From NCBI GenBank assembly GCA_018820275.1, contig JAHJOO010000066.1:217206-281205 (forward strand): DNA of 64,000 nt, given 5' to 3'. Source of the DNA: Alphaproteobacteria bacterium. Lineage in GTDB: Bacteria > Pseudomonadota > Alphaproteobacteria > Caulobacterales > Caulobacteraceae. Below are positions 39,489-46,942 of the stretch, piece by piece (within the stretch, counting starts at the first letter, position 1; every line of letters begins with the position of its first letter). The translations under genes were made by a program, and so were the position numbers. The notes under the pieces are model-generated. The model did no database searches. It worked only from the letters and a program-made list of their open reading frames with translations, and was not told the DNA's origin.

Positions 39489-41975
39489 CTAGAACTCCGC
39501 CTTGGCGCGAATGTACCAGAACCCGCCGTTGAAGCCCGTCGGGGCAAAGCGGAGATACTGGATGCCGTTGGCCGTTTGAGACGCACGCGCTTCCCGGTCG
39601 GGATAGTCATCGAACAGGTTCTCGGCCCCTACGGTCAGCTGGATCCGATCGGTCAGCTGATATCCGAGTTCGGCGTCGATGAGCACTTCCGCACCACCGG
39701 TCTGATCCGCCGAAGGGACGCCGCCGAAGTCGGTCCATTCCCCATAATAGGTCGCCTGGGTCGAAGCGGTCAGTCGGCCGCGCTGATAGTTGAACGACAC
39801 ACTGCCCTTGGTTTCGGGGACAAAGTCCTCAAGCTCAAGGAGGCGTTCGCGGTCGGCGCTGATCACCGGAGTGGCGCGCGTCACTTCGGTCTTGGTGTAG
39901 TTCAGGTTCGCATTGACCCCCAACGATCCACCCAGGAAGTCGATGCCGTTGTAGCTGACCACCAGGTCGAGCCCGCGGGTCCGGGAGTCGAACGAGTTGG
40001 TGAAGAAGCTGATTTCCTCGAAGGAGCCCCCACCGGGGATCCCCAGCGCCGCCAGCTGATTTCGTTGCGCCTGGGTGAGACGGAAATTGCCCGACAGGGC
40101 GATGCGGTCGTCGACCTCGATCTGGAAATAATCGAGGGTGACCGTCAGCTGGGACGTCGGTCGCAGAGCGAGGCCGGCCGCGACGTTGAAGGACTCCTCG
40201 GGCTGCAAGGGCGTGGCGCCGAAGAAGATCGCCACGGGATTCTGCGGGGACACAATGCCGGTCGTCAGGGGGTTGCCGGTCACCGAATCGATGTTGGTCT
40301 GCACTAGCGACGCGTTGGCCTGTCCCGGCGTTGGCGCCCGGAAGCCGGTGTTGACCGACCCGCGCACCGCCACCGCGTCGTTGAACTCATACCGTCCGCT
40401 GACCTTCCAGCTGAAGTTCTCGCCGACATCGGAGAAGTCCTCGTATCGTGCAGCCAGACCGAAACTGAACGCCTCGGTCAGGTCGCCTTCCAGCGCCCCG
40501 TAGGCGGCCCAGTTGTCACGCTCGAAGGTCCCGGCCTGCGATGGACTGAAGCCCGGAAAGCCGTTCGAGCCGACCGGCAGTCCGACCCGGCGTCCGGTGT
40601 CTGGGTCGACCACCGAGGCGAACGGCCCGACCTGATAGGAGGCCAGCTCTCCAGCGGTGACCTCATAGGTTTCCTTGCGGTACTCCAGACCGCCCGCGAC
40701 GCTCAGCGGAGAGGCCAAGCCGATCTCCCAGGGATAGCTCAGGTCCAGATTGCCGATGAACTCGCGCTGCTCCAACGATCCGGGGTTGAACGTCGTCGGC
40801 GAGTTTAAGCCGAGGGACGGGTTGACGGTATTGCTGATCACATAGTCGGCGGTGTTGCGTCCGACACTGGCGCTCACGTCATAGGTCAGCTGACTGGGAA
40901 GCTCCCCCCGAATGCCGCTGACGAAAGACGCATCCTCGATCGTGGCGCCGAAGTTCGGAGCAAAGCCTCCAGGGAAGCGCTGGCGGAAGCTGAAGCGAGG
41001 CCCGCCCGGTGTCGCGGTCGTCGGAATGCTCGTCGCAATGAAGCTGGTGTTCGGATTGCGATAGAAGAAGGCGGTCGTTCCCTCGCTGCGGCTGAAGTTC
41101 CCGAAAGCGTAGAGCTCCGCCTCCGGCGACAGGTCGAGGCCGGCGTTGACGAACACTCGCGCCGCTTCGCTGTCGGGGTTCCCCCAGCGCTGGGCAGGCA
41201 CAGGCACCCCTGCGACGCCGGCGTTGATCAAAGCCTGGGCATCGGGCCGCTGAGTGCCCCGTGAGGTCTGATCGCTCTCGGACAATTCGGCGCTGATGTT
41301 CAGGAAGCCCTGATCCGTCAACGGCAGGCCGAGATTGCCCTGCAGGAGGAGATCTTGGCCGTCGCCGGCGTAGAACTGTCCGTACCGTGCGATCACGGTC
41401 GCGCCTTCGCGGTCGGTTCTCAGGCGAAAGTTCAGCACCCCGGCGATGGCGTCGGAACCATAGACTGCAGACGCCCCATCTCTCAACACCTCCAGCTGGC
41501 CGATGGCGATGGACGGTATGGCCGACAGGTCCGGACCCTGGGAGCCACGAATATAGGGCACATTGGTAAACTGAACCGTCGCCCCGCGGTGGCGCCGCTT
41601 GCCGTTGACCAGGACCAGGGTCTGGTCAGGCGGCAGACCGCGCAAGCTGAACGGTCTGGTGAAGGCGGCCCCATCGTTCGTCACGAAGCGCTGAATGTTC
41701 AGTGAAGGCACCTGCTCGCGCAGGATGTCGTTGATGTCGGAGGTCCCCTGGTTGACGAGGTTGTCCCCGCTGATGATGTCGATGGGCAGAGGGGACTCGG
41801 CCGCCGTGATGTCGCGCCGTCGCAGGCCGGTGACGACAATCTCGTCGACGACACTGGCTTCCTGATCGGTGTTCGACGCCGTTTGGGCCGCAGCGGCGCT
41901 CGGTGTCACCACGGTGATCGTGCCGACAAGGCTTGTGACGCAAGCAGACGCTAAAAGGATCGCTTTGGTTCGCAT
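39489..41975 (-). CDS. TonB-dependent outer-membrane receptor
   Basis: This 828-residue receptor has a signal peptide (to about residue 30) and DEIVVTGLRRRDITAAESPL, which serves as the TonB-box/plug start. A plug follows with LREQVPSLNIQRFVTNDGAA, RGLPPDQTLVLVNGKRRHR and IGQLEVLRDGASAVYGSDAI. A beta-barrel of about 22 strands ends WYIRAKAEF. The ATG follows GGAGGGGGACC. Its location beside the aap-metC operon suggests it imports the compound handled there, perhaps a peptide or sulfur-containing amino-acid conjugate too large for porins. A siderophore role is less likely because no iron genes are nearby. Confidence 0.93.
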   Translation of the reverse strand: MRTKAILLASACVTSLVGTITVVTPSAAAAQTASNTDQEASVVDEIVVTGLRRRDITAAESPLPIDIISGDNLVNQGTSDINDILREQVPSLNIQRFVTNDGAAFTRPFSLRGLPPDQTLVLVNGKRRHRGATVQFTNVPYIRGSQGPDLSAIPSIAIGQLEVLRDGASAVYGSDAIAGVLNFRLRTDREGATVIARYGQFYAGDGQDLLLQGNLGLPLTDQGFLNISAELSESDQTSRGTQRPDAQALINAGVAGVPVPAQRWGNPDSEAARVFVNAGLDLSPEAELYAFGNFSRSEGTTAFFYRNPNTSFIATSIPTTATPGGPRFSFRQRFPGGFAPNFGATIEDASFVSGIRGELPSQLTYDVSASVGRNTADYVISNTVNPSLGLNSPTTFNPGSLEQREFIGNLDLSYPWEIGLASPLSVAGGLEYRKETYEVTAGELASYQVGPFASVVDPDTGRRVGLPVGSNGFPGFSPSQAGTFERDNWAAYGALEGDLTEAFSFGLAARYEDFSDVGENFSWKVSGRYEFNDAVAVRGSVNTGFRAPTPGQANASLVQTNIDSVTGNPLTTGIVSPQNPVAIFFGATPLQPEESFNVAAGLALRPTSQLTVTLDYFQIEVDDRIALSGNFRLTQAQRNQLAALGIPGGGSFEEISFFTNSFDSRTRGLDLVVSYNGIDFLGGSLGVNANLNYTKTEVTRATPVISADRERLLELEDFVPETKGSVSFNYQRGRLTASTQATYYGEWTDFGGVPSADQTGGAEVLIDAELGYQLTDRIQLTVGAENLFDDYPDREARASQTANGIQYLRFAPTGFNGGFWYIRAKAEF

Positions 41976-42255
41976 GGTCCCCCTCCAGGACGCGACCGTT
42001 TCATGACGGTCTCGTTGCAGTCAGGAGAGCCTCAGACCGTCACTGGAGGGAAGAGGTGAAAACCGGCTATGCCAATAAACAGCCAGGGCATTCCGTTTGG
42101 TTATGGGTCGGCGACGAGCGGCACGCTTGAAGCGGCGGCCGCGGAAACGCCAGCCGCTCCGCCGCCGCGTTGCCGAAAAGGCCTGACCCGCCGGCTCTGG
42201 CGACGCCGCCTCTGCACTGATCAAGAATGACTACGGGCTTGGTCGCTTGCACCCG

Positions 42256-43497
42256 TCACATCGAAAGATCCGCCCCCTGGTCGAGTGCTCGCACACCCGC
42301 GCCGCGCGGTGAGCCCACGAGTTCGACGCTGCGTCCCACCGGCGGCGCCGCGTGGCCCATGCGCAGCCGCGCATAGTGCTCGACGCCCTGTCGATCGCGA
42401 ACAACCACGAAGGCCGATCCGCCAAGCTCGTCATGCGCGCCCTGAGCCACCACCCGGCCGCGGACGGGCGCGGCCCCGAGTTCCCTGACGTCGCCTGCGC
42501 CGAGAAGGCGGCGTTGCGCCAAGGTGCGGATCACGTCCCTCCGCAGCTGAAGGACGCGAAGGCGTCGTTCCAGGTCTACATCGAGCCCGTAATGCGAGCC
42601 CCGGCGATGTGCCAGACCGAGCCGCTCAAGGTGCCGCAGTCGACCGCGGGTCAGCGCCGCCCAGGCGTTGGAGCGTCCCACACCATCCGCCACTAGCCCG
42701 TCTGCGTCCTTGGTTTCGAGCAACCGCCGATCAAAACCGGTGAACCGGTCTGCCTGCGTTTCCCGCCAGACCCGACGTTCGGCGTCCGCCCGCGACAGGT
42801 CCCCGAGCCGCTCCTGCGCCACCTCTTGGGCGCGCGCCCGGAAGCCATAGGCCACATAGTCCCTTGGGATCACCAGATCCTTGCCGCTCGCCCGCTTGCC
42901 CCGGATCAGCACATGAGCGTGGGGCTGGTCGGTGTCGAAATGGCAGGTCGCGATCCACCGGAGCTCCGGCTGACCGAGATCCGCCGCCACCCGGCCCATG
43001 ACATCACGGGTGTAGCTGCGCAGATCGGCGATCCGATCGCCGTGCTCGGGCGACACGATGAAGCGGAAGTGGTGGCGGTCCGCCGACCATCCTTCCGTCA
43101 TCCAAACAGGATCGACCCCGTCTTGATCGCGGTCGAAAAACTCGGCCTGGGCGCCCTGCGCGCCCGCTCCGGCGCGCCCGAGGTAGACCACGTGCCGCGC
43201 CAGGGCGACGCCGCGCTCCGCCCCCTTGCCCATGTGCCGGGACACCATCGCTTTCACGATCACCTTCTGCCGGACATCGACACGAAAGGGACGTCCTGAA
43301 CGCGCCTGCGCCGACCGGAGCACGCCGGATCGGTCGCCGCGCGTCAGCAGGCGAGAGGCCGCGAGCTTCTGAAACAGCGCGGTCCGCACGGCGGTCTTGT
43401 CCGACTTCAGCGCGTGCGGAAGTCGCACTCGACCTGCGCCCTCGTCGCCGGGCTCACGTGCGGACAACCGCGCTTCGATGGCCGCTCGTACGGACAT
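42256..43497 (-). CDS. VirD2-like relaxase (DUF3363 type), probably C-terminally truncated
   Basis: Starting at ATG 43497 with GGAGG just upstream, this 413-residue protein nicks DNA at oriT and pilots the strand. It contains ARHVVYLGRAGAG, DRHHFRFIVSPEHGDRIADL, SYTRDVMGRVAADLG with a candidate catalytic Tyr, and the metal-binding motif HFDTDQPHAHVLIRG. Next come FRARAQEVAQERLGDLS and KDADGLVADG, seen in relatives. Comparable relaxases run to about 580-650 residues with a further DUF3363 part. This one stops at ALDQGADLSM, and the DNA beyond shows no continuing homology. The nuclease domain looks intact. Confidence 0.86.
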   Translation of the reverse strand: MSVRAAIEARLSAREPGDEGAGRVRLPHALKSDKTAVRTALFQKLAASRLLTRGDRSGVLRSAQARSGRPFRVDVRQKVIVKAMVSRHMGKGAERGVALARHVVYLGRAGAGAQGAQAEFFDRDQDGVDPVWMTEGWSADRHHFRFIVSPEHGDRIADLRSYTRDVMGRVAADLGQPELRWIATCHFDTDQPHAHVLIRGKRASGKDLVIPRDYVAYGFRARAQEVAQERLGDLSRADAERRVWRETQADRFTGFDRRLLETKDADGLVADGVGRSNAWAALTRGRLRHLERLGLAHRRGSHYGLDVDLERRLRVLQLRRDVIRTLAQRRLLGAGDVRELGAAPVRGRVVAQGAHDELGGSAFVVVRDRQGVEHYARLRMGHAAPPVGRSVELVGSPRGAGVRALDQGADLSM

Positions 43498-43574
43498 GCT
43501 TACCTCCCGATCCGACTGACGAAAGGCCCGACCAGGGGTGCGTCGCCGCACGTCATGATGGGTCATCGCCGTCG

Positions 43575-43740
43575 TTGTAAACCGCTGACACCGTACAGCA
43601 AAACGACCGCAAAATACATCCTTTTATCTTGCCATCAGACCTCAAAACAAAGGAATACACGCAACGCCATCAACACTGATCAATAACCAACAACAACAAG
43701 CAAACACAGAACACGCATCTCGCTTACAGCCTTCGAACGC
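43575..43740. other. AT-rich candidate origin of transfer
   Basis: This stretch upstream of the relaxase is much richer in A and T than anything near it, with A/C-rich tracts such as CAATAACCAACAACAACAAG. It contains two GCAAAA repeats near 43598-43616. TATCTTG followed by C (43625-43632) differs by one base from the IncP nick core TATCCTG/C. Position next to a relaxase supports oriT. The exact nick cannot be proven by eye. Confidence 0.5.
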
Positions 43741-43775
43741 GAGTCGGAGGGCCCCGCAATGGCCAAACGCAGGAA

Positions 43776-43801
43776 ACCCGCCCGGCCGAAGCCGAGCGGG
43801 T
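43776..43801 (-). terminator. Intrinsic terminator downstream of the DUF2493 gene
   Basis: On the minus strand ACCCGCTCGGC (43801-43791) and GCCGGGCGGGT (43786-43776) pair over 11 bp with one G-T wobble around a TTCG loop, then TTTCC follows. It lies 22 bp after the DUF2493 stop and separates that gene from the relaxase promoter region. Confidence 0.8.
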
Positions 43802-43823
43802 GTCTGGTTGCAGTCTCGATTTG

Positions 43824-44771
43824 TCAGGCGGCTCGTGCCTTGATGGGGACGTGCCGCAGCCCGGACTCCATCGCCTTCTGCGCGAGGTTGAGCGCTGGTC
43901 CGAACGGCCGCTGATCTTCCGAGCGCGTCCGATCCACCGAATGCACCAGGGTGAGGCAGCAGGTGGGCTCGAGCGCGATCAGCTCGTCATTCGCTCTGAA
44001 CGGTGCTGCCTTGCCGTGGGTGTCGAAGTCCGCCCGGGCGAGGATCAGCTTCACCCCCTTCTGCTGGGCCCATTTGATCGCCAGCTTTTCCGATCCCTTC
44101 GCCCCCGTGGTGGCCAGGGCCATGTCCGGCCACTCCTGCTTTGCCCAGTTCAAGGCGTCGAAGATCCGGCCTGCGTCGTCCGAGGTGTCGGCCGTCGGCG
44201 CGCCCCGGAAGGCGATCACCGGACCGCCCGGATCGGCCTCTCCGGACTTCCGATGGCGAATCGCCCGAATCGCCTGTTTGGCTTCCAGCTGAGCCGCCGT
44301 CAGATGCGTGCCGCGTCTCGTACCCCGCCAGGCCGTCCAGACCTCCCCAGTTGCGATCGTCCAAGCCTCGGAGGCCGCGTCCCGGATCATCTCGCAGGCC
44401 TGCGTTGCGGCGTCGCCGGCTCTGGCCTTCGCCGTGGCTTCCTGAAGCTCGGTGTCGGCCGCCTCCGATCCGTCGAAGTCTCGATCGAGCGATCGCATCG
44501 TATCGCGCGCCCGGTCTGCGTCGCGTTCGATCCTTCCGGCCGCTGAGTGGAAGGCGCCGATCAGGGCTTCCCCCAGGATCGTCTGATAGTCTTCCAGCGC
44601 GGTGTCCGAGACCACGTCCACCAGCTCCGTCATGAGGGCGCGCCCCAGCTGGATCAGGGCATCCTCTGTCGGGTGCGGACGTCGATCGCCCAGCGAACCC
44701 GTCAGGTCGTCGAAAGCGGAGTTGGACTTCTGGGAGGCGGAGGCCATGAAGGGATTGCTGTAGAAGGTCAT
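43824..44771 (-). CDS. DUF2493 (SLOG-like) protein of the conjugative element
   Basis: This 315-residue protein starts at ATG 44771 with AAGGAAT upstream. The N-terminal 180 residues are mostly helical (ELVDVVSDTALEDYQTILGE and others) and unassigned. The C-terminus is the DUF2493 domain: GPVIAFRGAPTADTSDDAGR, MALATTGAKGSEKLAIKWAQ, GVKLILARADFDTHGKAAPF and RANDELIALEPTCCLTLVHS. This Rossmann-like SLOG fold is thought to bind nucleotides. Such genes are regular passengers of alphaproteobacterial plasmids and integrative elements. Its exact role is unknown; nucleotide signalling or defence evasion has been suggested for SLOG relatives. Confidence 0.8.
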   Translation of the reverse strand: MTFYSNPFMASASQKSNSAFDDLTGSLGDRRPHPTEDALIQLGRALMTELVDVVSDTALEDYQTILGEALIGAFHSAAGRIERDADRARDTMRSLDRDFDGSEAADTELQEATAKARAGDAATQACEMIRDAASEAWTIATGEVWTAWRGTRRGTHLTAAQLEAKQAIRAIRHRKSGEADPGGPVIAFRGAPTADTSDDAGRIFDALNWAKQEWPDMALATTGAKGSEKLAIKWAQQKGVKLILARADFDTHGKAAPFRANDELIALEPTCCLTLVHSVDRTRSEDQRPFGPALNLAQKAMESGLRHVPIKARAA

Positions 44772-44836
44772 TGGAACATTCCTTGAGAATGTCGAGCGCC
44801 CCATGCGCAACGACCCCGGTTTTGCTCACGGTGGGC

Positions 44837-44910
44837 CCCTGAAAGTCACCGGAGCGGACCGCCCTTCGCGGGCCGTGGAGGGGATAAGGCGAAGCCGTTG
44901 ACTTTCAGGG
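44837..44910. repeat. 74-bp inverted-repeat structure upstream of the DUF2493 gene
   Basis: CCCTGAAAGTCA (44837-44848) and TGACTTTCAGGG (44899-44910) are exact complements separated by 50 bp, and the enclosed sequence contains a smaller CGCCCTTCGCGGG hairpin. It sits 66-139 bp upstream of the DUF2493 start. It could be a structured leader RNA, an operator pair or a mobile-element relic. Confidence 0.6.
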
Positions 44911-45172
44911 TGCCGTGACAAAATCGGAGGGCGTTGTGTGGGGGCAAGTCGTCGTCGCCCTTCGCGACGACGACACCGTTCGGCGCCGTTGCGCCGATGC
45001 GAACAGACGGACAACGATCTTCCTGTCCGTCGACGGCGGCGAGCCGCTGTCGTCGCAGGTCAACCGATCTCAGACTTTGGCCAAAAGCAACGAAGGGGGA
45101 TCGAGCTCATCGGCCAATGACCTCGTTCGACCCGAAGCGGACCTGGGCAGCGAGGCGGTAAATCCATAGAAA
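44911..45172. other. Gene-free interval
   Basis: Three overlapping open frames on the plus strand share this DNA, but none has a ribosome site, domain or plausible composition. I see no gene here. Confidence 0.4.
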
Positions 45173-45198
45173 AACGCCCGGCCTTTCGGCCGGGCGTT
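45173..45198 (-). terminator. Intrinsic terminator of the Cys-rich small-protein unit
   Basis: AACGCCCGGCC (45173-45183) pairs perfectly over 11 bp with GGCCGGGCGTT (45188-45198) around a 4-base loop. Read on the minus strand it is followed by TTTCTATGG, giving a U-run. It lies 21 bp after the stop of the 45-residue gene, which marks that gene as the end of a real transcript. Confidence 0.9.
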
Positions 45199-45219
45199 CC
45201 ACCGTGTTCAACGGCTAAC

Positions 45220-45357
45220 TTAGCAGCAGGAGCAAGCCGCAGCGACCGCATCGCAGCAAGCGCAGATGGCTTGAGCGACAGCCTCAGGGGAGGCGGCCAT
45301 GGCGGCAGTGCCGGAAGCCAGCAGAAGCAGGCTGGCGATGGTCAGAGTTCTTTTCAT
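45220..45357 (-). CDS. 45-residue Cys-rich secreted protein, unknown
   Basis: ATG 45357 opens a 45-codon frame with a typical Sec signal peptide (MKRTLTIASLLLLASGTAAM). After likely cleavage near AMAA, a mature peptide of about 23 residues remains, ending ICACCDAVAAACSCC. Six of its last 14 residues are cysteines (32, 34, 35, 42, 44, 45). The pattern suggests a periplasmic metal-binding or disulfide peptide. A strong terminator follows within 21 bp, and another Cys-containing secreted protein lies 55 bp upstream on the same strand. I recognise no named family. Confidence 0.75.
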   Translation of the reverse strand: MKRTLTIASLLLLASGTAAMAASPEAVAQAICACCDAVAAACSCC

Positions 45358-45412
45358 GATGTAATCCATTTCGTTGATTGAGTAAGTTCGACTTCAGATA
45401 AAAGCCTGTCCT

Positions 45413-45733
45413 TTATCGGGGTGGCGGGTCTTCCGCTTTAATACTGAGCGATCCCAGAACGGCCGTGCTGGCACGGTATGTCGTTCGATGATCGCTCGCG
45501 ACCTGAGCAGTGATCGGCGACCGCAGGAGGATTGCGTGACAGAGAGCGGCACAGCTTAACTCGCAGTCCGCCGTCTCTGGCTCACAAGGCATCTCCGCCG
45601 ACATCGCTGCCGCCGCTGTCACATGATGTGCAGGGCTGCGTGCTAAGGTCGCCGTCGCGACGAAAAACGTTGCCAAAAGCGCAACCACGCTAGCAGTCAA
45701 AGCGGGCAAGCTGTGGCGGAGGCTGTTTATCAA
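45413..45733 (-). CDS. 106-residue secreted protein with a Cys cluster, unknown
   Basis: This protein starts at TTG 45733, next to a GGGAAGAG site. It has an N-terminal hydrophobic signal (ALTASVVALLATFFVATATL) and a mature part with four cysteines in MPCEPETADCELSCAALCHA (residues 48-66). The C-terminal 35 residues lack features. Similar short Cys-bearing exported proteins occur in copper-responsive loci of Proteobacteria, but I cannot name a family. It probably shares a transcript with the 45-residue Cys-rich gene downstream. Confidence 0.62.
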   Translation of the reverse strand: MINSLRHSLPALTASVVALLATFFVATATLARSPAHHVTAAAAMSAEMPCEPETADCELSCAALCHAILLRSPITAQVASDHRTTYRASTAVLGSLSIKAEDPPPR

Positions 45734-45947
45734 TCTCTCTTCCCGAAAGCTCGCTGCACCCTACGCCCAAAATCTCATTCGCTCAAATATATCGACGAGT
45801 TACGCAGCACCGCCGTTCGTGATTGCCACTGAGTTGAAAGTCGGGAGCGTCCGCTTCCCACCCATATCGGCTACGTCTGCGTCCGCTGTTAAGACGATAA
45901 TCTCGTCGTCGGCAAAGGGCGTCAACAAATCTAGTAGCAAATGAAAT

Positions 45948-45975
45948 GACGGCCCGGCGCTTGAGCCGGGCCGTC
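45948..45975 (-). terminator. Intrinsic terminator ending the leftward conjugation operon
   Basis: GACGGCCCGGC (45948-45958) and GCCGGGCCGTC (45965-45975) are perfect complements around a 6-base loop. On the minus strand the hairpin is followed by ATTTCATTT. It lies 25 bp after the ssb stop and ends the unit radC-toprim-parB-helicase-ssb-ssb. Confidence 0.85.
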
Positions 45976-46000
45976 TAAGGACTTGATGGCGGGGGGTGGA

Positions 46001-46417
46001 TCAGAACGGGATGTCGTCGTTTAGATCGTAGCCACCGGCTGGTTCCTGCACTTGGTTTTCGCCAATGGCCGCCGCTTCCGCCGGGGTCCGCCGGTTCTTC
46101 AGGCGGATGTCACCGACGATCAGGCGCAGGTCGTAGTGCTCCACCCCGTCCTTGCCGGTCCAGGTGTCGTTTTCGACGTGGCCCTGGATGACGACGCGGC
46201 TACCCTTCTTGGCGAAAGGCTCGATGTATTTCTCGGTCGTCGCTTCGTTGAAGCACAGGCAGTTGAAGCCGGTGGTGCGCTCGCCCGGCGTGCCGTCGGC
46301 GCGTCGAAACCGGGTCGTCTCCAGGACGCGGAAACTCGCCCGTTTCCGGCCGGAGCCCTGGGCGGACAGGATGGACGGGTCGGCGGCCAGATAGCCTTCA
46401 AGGGTGAGGGTCTGCAT
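46001..46417 (-). CDS. ssb: Single-stranded DNA-binding protein
   Basis: This 138-residue OB-fold protein starts at ATG 46417 behind AGGAGA. It shows the SSB core (LTLEGYLAADPSILSA, RASFRVLETTRFRR, EPFAKKGSRVVIQGHVENDT) and the acidic C-terminal tip DLNDDIPF that recruits other proteins. In conjugative elements such SSBs coat the incoming or displaced strand and help establishment. It is the last gene of the leftward operon and lies 36 bp after a second SSB-like gene. Confidence 0.93.
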   Translation of the reverse strand: MQTLTLEGYLAADPSILSAQGSGRKRASFRVLETTRFRRADGTPGERTTGFNCLCFNEATTEKYIEPFAKKGSRVVIQGHVENDTWTGKDGVEHYDLRLIVGDIRLKNRRTPAEAAAIGENQVQEPAGGYDLNDDIPF

Positions 46418-46453
46418 GGTTCAGTCTCCTGATGATGAGGGGTTGAGGTCGGG

Positions 46454-46819
46454 TCAGGCGGCGAGGCGATCGTCGCCGACGTCGCGATCGGCATCGGTCT
46501 CTCGATCTTCGGCCCAGTCGAGGACGGTCAGCCGATTGATCACCAGCTCCTTGGCGGTGCGTTCCTGGCCGTCGCGGGTGGCGTAGGCGGTGTCGATGAA
46601 GGCGCCGATCACAACCACCTCGCATCCCTTGGCCAGACCACGGGCGATGACCTTCTCGTTCAGCCCCTTGGACCAGCTGACGCAGTTAACGCCGACGAGC
46701 CGGTCCTTGCCGGTGTTGTCGACGCCGCGTTTCTCGAGCAGCCGGAACACCGCCTTGGCGAAGTCCTCGCTGATCTGGGGGTCGGCCGCCAACCGGCCGG
46801 TGAACACCATGGTCTGCAT
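46454..46819 (-). CDS. SSB-like protein lacking the acidic tip (second copy)
   Basis: This 121-residue protein starts at ATG 46819 behind AGGAGA; a longer frame from 46867 adds 16 unrelated residues. The OB-fold resembles the neighbour (TMVFTGRLAADPQIS, AVFRLLEKRGVDN, GLAKGCEVVVIGAFIDTAYA), but the C-terminus ends RDVGDDRLAA instead of the DDIPF-type tip. It therefore probably coats DNA without recruiting SSB partners, or acts mixed with the first SSB. The pair may have arisen by duplication within the element. Confidence 0.78.
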   Translation of the reverse strand: MQTMVFTGRLAADPQISEDFAKAVFRLLEKRGVDNTGKDRLVGVNCVSWSKGLNEKVIARGLAKGCEVVVIGAFIDTAYATRDGQERTAKELVINRLTVLDWAEDRETDADRDVGDDRLAA

Positions 46820-46942
46820 GTCAGTCTCCTGTTGATCCGAAGCGCCAAGGGAGCTGATCTCCCTCATCCCGCTTCACCCGAGACCTCCCTTCCTCCGGAC
46901 CTCCTCCTGACCTGACGGGGCCTCCGCCCCGTCAGGTCCCGC

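Noticed and set aside
41976..42060. Possible SAM-type riboswitch upstream of the TonB receptor near metC
   Set aside because: A short GACCG/CGGTC dyad exists, but the conserved cores of SAM-II or SAM/SAH riboswitches could not be matched.
44915..45169. Overlapping small plus-strand frames between the DUF2493 gene and the Cys-rich gene
   Set aside because: Three frames overlap over the same DNA, and none has a ribosome site, signal peptide or domain.
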